Assembly: GCA_024280815.1 (NCBI GenBank)
Contig: JAJRPL010000168.1
Span: forward strand, 1 to 9,073
Source of the DNA: Bacteroidota bacterium
GTDB taxonomy: Bacteria > Bacteroidota > Bacteroidia > Flavobacteriales > Flavobacteriaceae
Length of the DNA stretch: 9,073 nucleotides
Direction: 5' to 3'
A model generated the notes under the pieces. The model was not told the origin of the DNA, made no database searches, and saw only the letters and a list, made by a program, of their open reading frames with translations. The position numbers were made by a program, and so were the translations under genes. Of the stretch, positions 7,101 to 9,073 are shown in pieces; the stretch's first letter is position 1, and each line of letters begins with the position of its first letter.

Positions 7101-7130
7101 CAACACTAAAATAGCTGTTATTTTTTTCAT
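4104..7130 (-). CDS. Secreted sortilin/VPS10-like Asp-box beta-propeller protein
   Basis: This 1008-residue protein is predicted to be exported: residues 1-21 (MKKITAILVLFIVFNFTSLYA) are a signal peptide with likely cleavage before QD. About 30-725 form a tandem beta-propeller with at least eleven Asp-box (BNR) motifs near residues 73, 127, 178, 236, 287, 333, 374, 512, 580, 635 and 678, for example YKSVDGGTNW. The family marks ARHIGPALMSGRI (38-50), YNVYGGLQDNGSWYGP (405-420) and VMGTHGRGAIIIDDISPLR (712-730) are present. About 740-870 look like beta-strand-rich modules, and 875-1008 are charged and helical. No type IX secretion C-terminal sorting domain is seen. Such proteins are often labelled glycosyl hydrolase because of their GH74/sialidase-like propellers, but activity is unproven. 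A LolA-like gene lies upstream and a paralogue beyond it. A strong terminator stands 20-30 bp before this ATG, so no promoter is obvious. Confidence 0.85.
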   Translation of the reverse strand: MKKITAILVLFIVFNFTSLYAQDTIILKSKELFGALSARHIGPALMSGRINDMENHPTNDRIIYAGTAGGGVWKSNNGGATFNPIFDDYCQSIGAVELDPNDPDNTIYVGTGETWPRNSVSIGDGLYKSVDGGTNWKKIGFEKSERIANIIVNPKNSKEVYVAILGALWGDSDERGVYKSNDGGTTWKKLLYINPKTGCADLAMDPNDPNILYASMWEFRRTGWSFESGGENSALYKSIDAGKTWNKIHNGFPKGKLGRLAIAVAPSDSNILYTVIEAEKDERKGLYRSDDAGESWKQLNNDFGITVRPFYFSRIVVDPRNPEVIVKGGLSGSISRDGGKTFKSLGNMHSDIHDITFDILNSDRMYFGTDGGVYRSWNGGTTCEIAENLPLSQFYHISVDDAEPYNVYGGLQDNGSWYGPSSSPGGINARDWNSVGYGDGFRVLKHPTKNIIYSEMQGAENVWRYDVDNKRDKTIQPLPQKGKPKLRFNWNAPMAISTHQPDRFYMGSQFLHKSEDMGDTWKIISPDLTTNDKSKQAQEDSGGLSKDNSGAENHTTIFTIAESTLDENVIWVGTDDGNVQVTQDGGSTWTNTSVNIIGLPKNIWCYHIEASVFDKGTAYAVFDGHTMNNMNAYAYKTTDFGKTWTNIITDEVIGFVRNIQEDYVNPDLLFLGTEFGLYITIDGGKHWNKFTNNMPAVAVHFIDLQKRTNDLVMGTHGRGAIIIDDISPLREINQEVLHKKVHFFKTKPTVLNEESNFSGSFGSETQFVGQNPTKSVQIKYYLKKRHTFGKMTMEIQDLEGNKLSEVSPGKSKGINIVKWNYRIKQPKVAKGKTFSFGGFSSPKAKAGKYKAVLKEGKETYEHEFEVIYDPKSKLSKEDRELQYKTTMKMYDMTQKLAYMVYELDAILEKATVLKNKKLISKLTTLKKSLVITTGDNYVGSAEPQLREKMADLFSKIAGSYDKPSSSELENLSIISERFSIAKKDYAKIKKKIKFLEELKLKTFDEFVK

Positions 7131-7152
7131 AATGTTTTAGGTTAGATTAGAT

Positions 7153-7182
7153 AAAAAAAGTCTCAATTTAAATTGAGACTTT
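7153..7182 (-). terminator. Intrinsic terminator after the LolA-like gene
   Basis: A perfect 26-bp palindrome (7157-7182, arms AAAGTCTCAATTT and AAATTGAGACTTT) starts 11 bp after the LolA-like stop codon. On the minus strand it is followed by a continuous T-run (7159-7153). It would stop most leftward transcription only about 22 bp before the start codon of the 1008-residue sortilin-like gene. Confidence 0.85.
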
Positions 7183-7193
7183 AAGTAAAAATA

Positions 7194-7955
7194 TTATTCT
7201 TTAGTTTCAGATATTTCTTCAGGAAATTTAAACATGTTGTTATCTACTTCAGGATTCAGTTCTATCTTTTTAATTGTAACTGCTTGACCTCCTTCTTTTC
7301 CTTTTGCTCCCATGGTCATGGAAAAAGCAAAATAAAGACCGTCAACTTCTTGGTAGTCACTAAATTTAATTTCAGAAATAGTTCCTTTTGCAGGACCAGA
7401 TGTTATCTCTTGTTGCATTGCAATTGGTACAAAATCTTCAGTATCAAAAAAGTAGTAAGAAATATTATCAACCTTTTTACCATCAATTGTTTTTGGTGTC
7501 TGAGTTAATTTAATTTTAAAAGTTTCTGCACCATCAATGGTTTCTTTACCTTCTAAAGTAACACTATAGCCTTTTTCTTTATAATCTAAAAAAGGATCAG
7601 GAAAATCATTCATTTGTAATTTATGATTTACAGTAGCTTCAGCAGGCATTTTTTCTGCCTTTTGAGTCATAAAATTTGTACTCCACAAGGTTTCTCCATC
7701 AAAAACACCTTGATTTAATGTTTTCCCTTGTACGGTAACTTGAGTCATCTCATTACCTCCTTTCATTTTGTAAATTTCTAAATGAATAACCATACCTTGA
7801 TTAACCTCTGCAGATATCTTAATTCCTTTTAAGGGTTTTAATTTTTCTTTTCCTCCAATATTTTCAAAATAAGAATTTAAAATTTCATCAGCTGTTTGAG
7901 CATTTATTGAAAAAGTTGCAAAAACAGCTACTAATAATAGGGTAATTTTCTTCAT
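7194..7955 (-). CDS. LolA-like periplasmic protein (outer membrane lipoprotein-sorting family)
   Basis: This 253-residue protein has a clear signal peptide, MKKITLLLVAVFATFSINA, with cleavage before QTADEIL. The mature part begins TADEILNSYFENIGGKEKLK, the opening of a large Bacteroidota group annotated as outer membrane lipoprotein-sorting proteins. It continues as an antiparallel beta-rich domain (about 40-245), including VFDGETLWSTN (84-94), YYFFDTEDFVPIAM (167-180), KFSDYQEVDGLYFAF (197-211) and a final VDNNMFKFPEE (237-247). The fold resembles LolA, LolB and RseB, which bind acyl chains or lipoproteins in the periplasm. No N-terminal lipobox cysteine is present, so it should be soluble. 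It is probably not the housekeeping LolA; the ligand is unknown. The ATG is fixed by the signal peptide. A possible ECF-type promoter lies 33-61 bp upstream, and an intrinsic terminator follows the stop codon. Confidence 0.8.
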   Translation of the reverse strand: MKKITLLLVAVFATFSINAQTADEILNSYFENIGGKEKLKPLKGIKISAEVNQGMVIHLEIYKMKGGNEMTQVTVQGKTLNQGVFDGETLWSTNFMTQKAEKMPAEATVNHKLQMNDFPDPFLDYKEKGYSVTLEGKETIDGAETFKIKLTQTPKTIDGKKVDNISYYFFDTEDFVPIAMQQEITSGPAKGTISEIKFSDYQEVDGLYFAFSMTMGAKGKEGGQAVTIKKIELNPEVDNNMFKFPEEISETKE

Positions 7956-7987
7956 TTTTTTGTTTTTAAATTAATGATTGTATCAAA

Positions 7988-8016
7988 TAAGACTACTAAC
8001 TTACAATAATGTTACA
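7988..8016 (-). promoter_or_regulatory. Candidate ECF-sigma-type promoter of the LolA-like gene
   Basis: On the minus strand TGTAAC (8016 to 8011) is followed after 17 bases by GTCTTA (7993 to 7988). This resembles extracytoplasmic-function sigma promoters, which pair an AAC-containing -35 with a GTC-containing -10 at about this spacing. The element sits 33 bp before the LolA-like ATG, a suitable distance. TGTAA also recurs 11 bp downstream of the first copy. No TAnnTTTG box is seen in this gap. The match rests on two short words in AT-rich DNA. Confidence 0.4.
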
Positions 8017-8027
8017 GATTTTTAATA

Positions 8028-9073
8028 CTATTTAATCTCAAATTTCTGAGTACCACTTTTCTTACTATCAGAAATTCTAATTGTATACTCTCCTTTTGGT
8101 AAATAGTATCGCTTATTATCAGCCTTTATAATTTTGACATCCTTTTTGTCTAAATATTTTTTTACGCTTTTTTCTAAAACGGATAAATCATACTCAAAAT
8201 AATTAAATCCTTTTGCAATGTCAACTGTGTATTTATTGAGTATCTGTTTTTTATCCCTCAAAATTTCTATGGTATATTGACCCGATTTTGACACAAAAAA
8301 AGGTATTGTTAATTTTGGTAAAAAAGGCTTAGTATATTTACTTCTAGAAAAACCCCAACGGCTAGAATGTACTATTTTTTTAAATTTAAAAATTGTAATT
8401 GCCTTGTCTTTTACAGTGTTATATTGTTGCAATGGGGCTATCTTTGCTTTGTAAATTGAACGCCCATGCGTACCCACAATCAACTCTTTTTCACGTTCTT
8501 GAATTACCAAATCGTGTACTGCTACTTTAGAAATTCCTTTTGTAAACGCTTGCCAAATACCACCTTTATTAAAACTTATTAAGACTTCATTATCTGTACC
8601 TAAATACAAGATATTTTCATCAACAGGATCTTCTTTAATTACATTTACTGGATAATCAGATAAGTTATTAGCTATAGATTTCCATGTGTTCCCTGCATCC
8701 TCACTAATAAAAACATACGGTTTAAAATCATCATTTCTATATCCGTTTAACGTTACATAAACTCTATCCTTTTGATGCTGTGATGCAACTACACGAGACA
8801 CCCATAAACCTTGTGGTAAGTTATCTGAAATTTTCGTCCAAAGACTACCTCCATCCTTGGTAAGCCAAATATACCCATCATCACTTCCTGTATAAATCAT
8901 TCCGAATAATAAAGGACTTTCAGAAATTGCAGTTAATGTTCCAAAAGGTACATTTCCTTTTTTTCCACCTGTAGTTAAATCACCTGAAATTTCTTTAAAA
9001 GTCACTCCTTTATCCATAGATCGCAATAATTTATTAGCTCCCATATATAAAATATCTTGATTGTGAGTGGATA
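8028..9073 (-). CDS. Second sortilin/VPS10-like Asp-box protein (C-terminal part, 5' end outside window)
   Basis: The frame is open from the right edge to a stop at 8028-8030, giving 347 visible residues starting STHNQDILYMGANKLLRSMD. The ATG at 9042-9044 lies inside a propeller blade and is not the start. Asp-box-like motifs are LRSMDKGVTF, WLTKDGGSLW, FISEDAGNTW and the weaker ISFNKGGIW, followed by the family mark ELIVGTHGRSIYKAKIAPLQ. Up to that point it aligns block by block with residues 525-735 of the 1008-residue neighbour (SPDLTT/SGDLTT, VGTDDGNVQ/TGSDDGYIW, GTEFG/GTDNE, THGRG/THGRS), so the two are diverged paralogues. The tail then differs: about 130 residues of beta-rich sequence ending GEYTIRISDSKKSGTQKFEIK, with no helical extension and no recognisable type IX sorting signal. 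Enzymatic activity is unproven. The stop codon is only 72 bp from the LolA-like start codon, and no terminator hairpin is seen in that gap. Confidence 0.82.
   Translation of the reverse strand, partial: STHNQDILYMGANKLLRSMDKGVTFKEISGDLTTGGKKGNVPFGTLTAISESPLLFGMIYTGSDDGYIWLTKDGGSLWTKISDNLPQGLWVSRVVASQHQKDRVYVTLNGYRNDDFKPYVFISEDAGNTWKSIANNLSDYPVNVIKEDPVDENILYLGTDNEVLISFNKGGIWQAFTKGISKVAVHDLVIQEREKELIVGTHGRSIYKAKIAPLQQYNTVKDKAITIFKFKKIVHSSRWGFSRSKYTKPFLPKLTIPFFVSKSGQYTIEILRDKKQILNKYTVDIAKGFNYFEYDLSVLEKSVKKYLDKKDVKIIKADNKRYYLPKGEYTIRISDSKKSGTQKFEIK

Noticed and set aside
4104..7130. Annotation of the Asp-box protein as a glycosyl hydrolase or sialidase
   Set aside because: Asp-boxes are structural motifs of propeller blades and do not show catalysis; I could not identify catalytic residues of a named hydrolase family.
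9042..9044. ATG as the true start of the second sortilin-like gene
   Set aside because: The frame stays open to the right edge and the residues before this Met (DILY) continue a propeller blade, so the gene begins beyond the window.

Overview
This AT-rich window looks chromosomal and comes from a member of the Bacteroidota, most likely a marine-type Flavobacteriaceae. Four things point there. Two divergent start regions carry TAnnTTTG-type -10 boxes. Ribosomal protein bS16 has a long Ala/Glu/Lys-rich tail. Maltose phosphorylase and beta-phosphoglucomutase genes are adjacent. There are large secreted sortilin-like (VPS10/Asp-box) beta-propeller proteins. Clear Shine-Dalgarno sequences are generally absent, as is usual in this phylum.

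Layout: positions 1-3145 are read leftward (minus strand). From right to left they hold rpsP (bS16), a sharp intrinsic terminator, rimM (16S maturation factor), a GC-rich dispersed palindromic repeat, a TrmN6-like tRNA m6A methyltransferase, beta-phosphoglucomutase (pgmB), a hairpin-like intergenic repeat, and the N-terminal 111 codons of a GH65 maltose phosphorylase cut by the left edge. rpsP diverges from kdsB (CMP-KDO synthetase, plus strand) across a 141-bp region with one promoter in each direction and a 10-bp inverted repeat between them. kdsB converges on a minus-strand block at 4104-9073. That block holds a 1008-residue sortilin-like Asp-box protein, a LolA-like periplasmic protein, and the C-terminal part of a second sortilin-like protein cut by the right edge.

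How the genes work together: maltose phosphorylase splits maltose with phosphate to glucose and beta-glucose 1-phosphate, and PgmB converts the latter to glucose 6-phosphate, so the two form one short pathway. rpsP and rimM form a ribosome-assembly pair with a terminator between them that should lower RimM relative to S16. kdsB supplies activated KDO for lipopolysaccharide. The right-hand block is an envelope-directed set of unknown role: the two proteins whose N-termini are visible have signal peptides, and a possible ECF-sigma-type promoter precedes the LolA-like gene.

No gene-free stretch exceeds 300 bases. I saw no tRNA, rRNA, CRISPR array, transposase or phage gene. Nothing here is clearly a new system. 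The points most worth checking are the propeller/LolA-like block with its candidate promoter, the two intergenic terminators, the two repeat elements, and unusual substitutions in KdsB.
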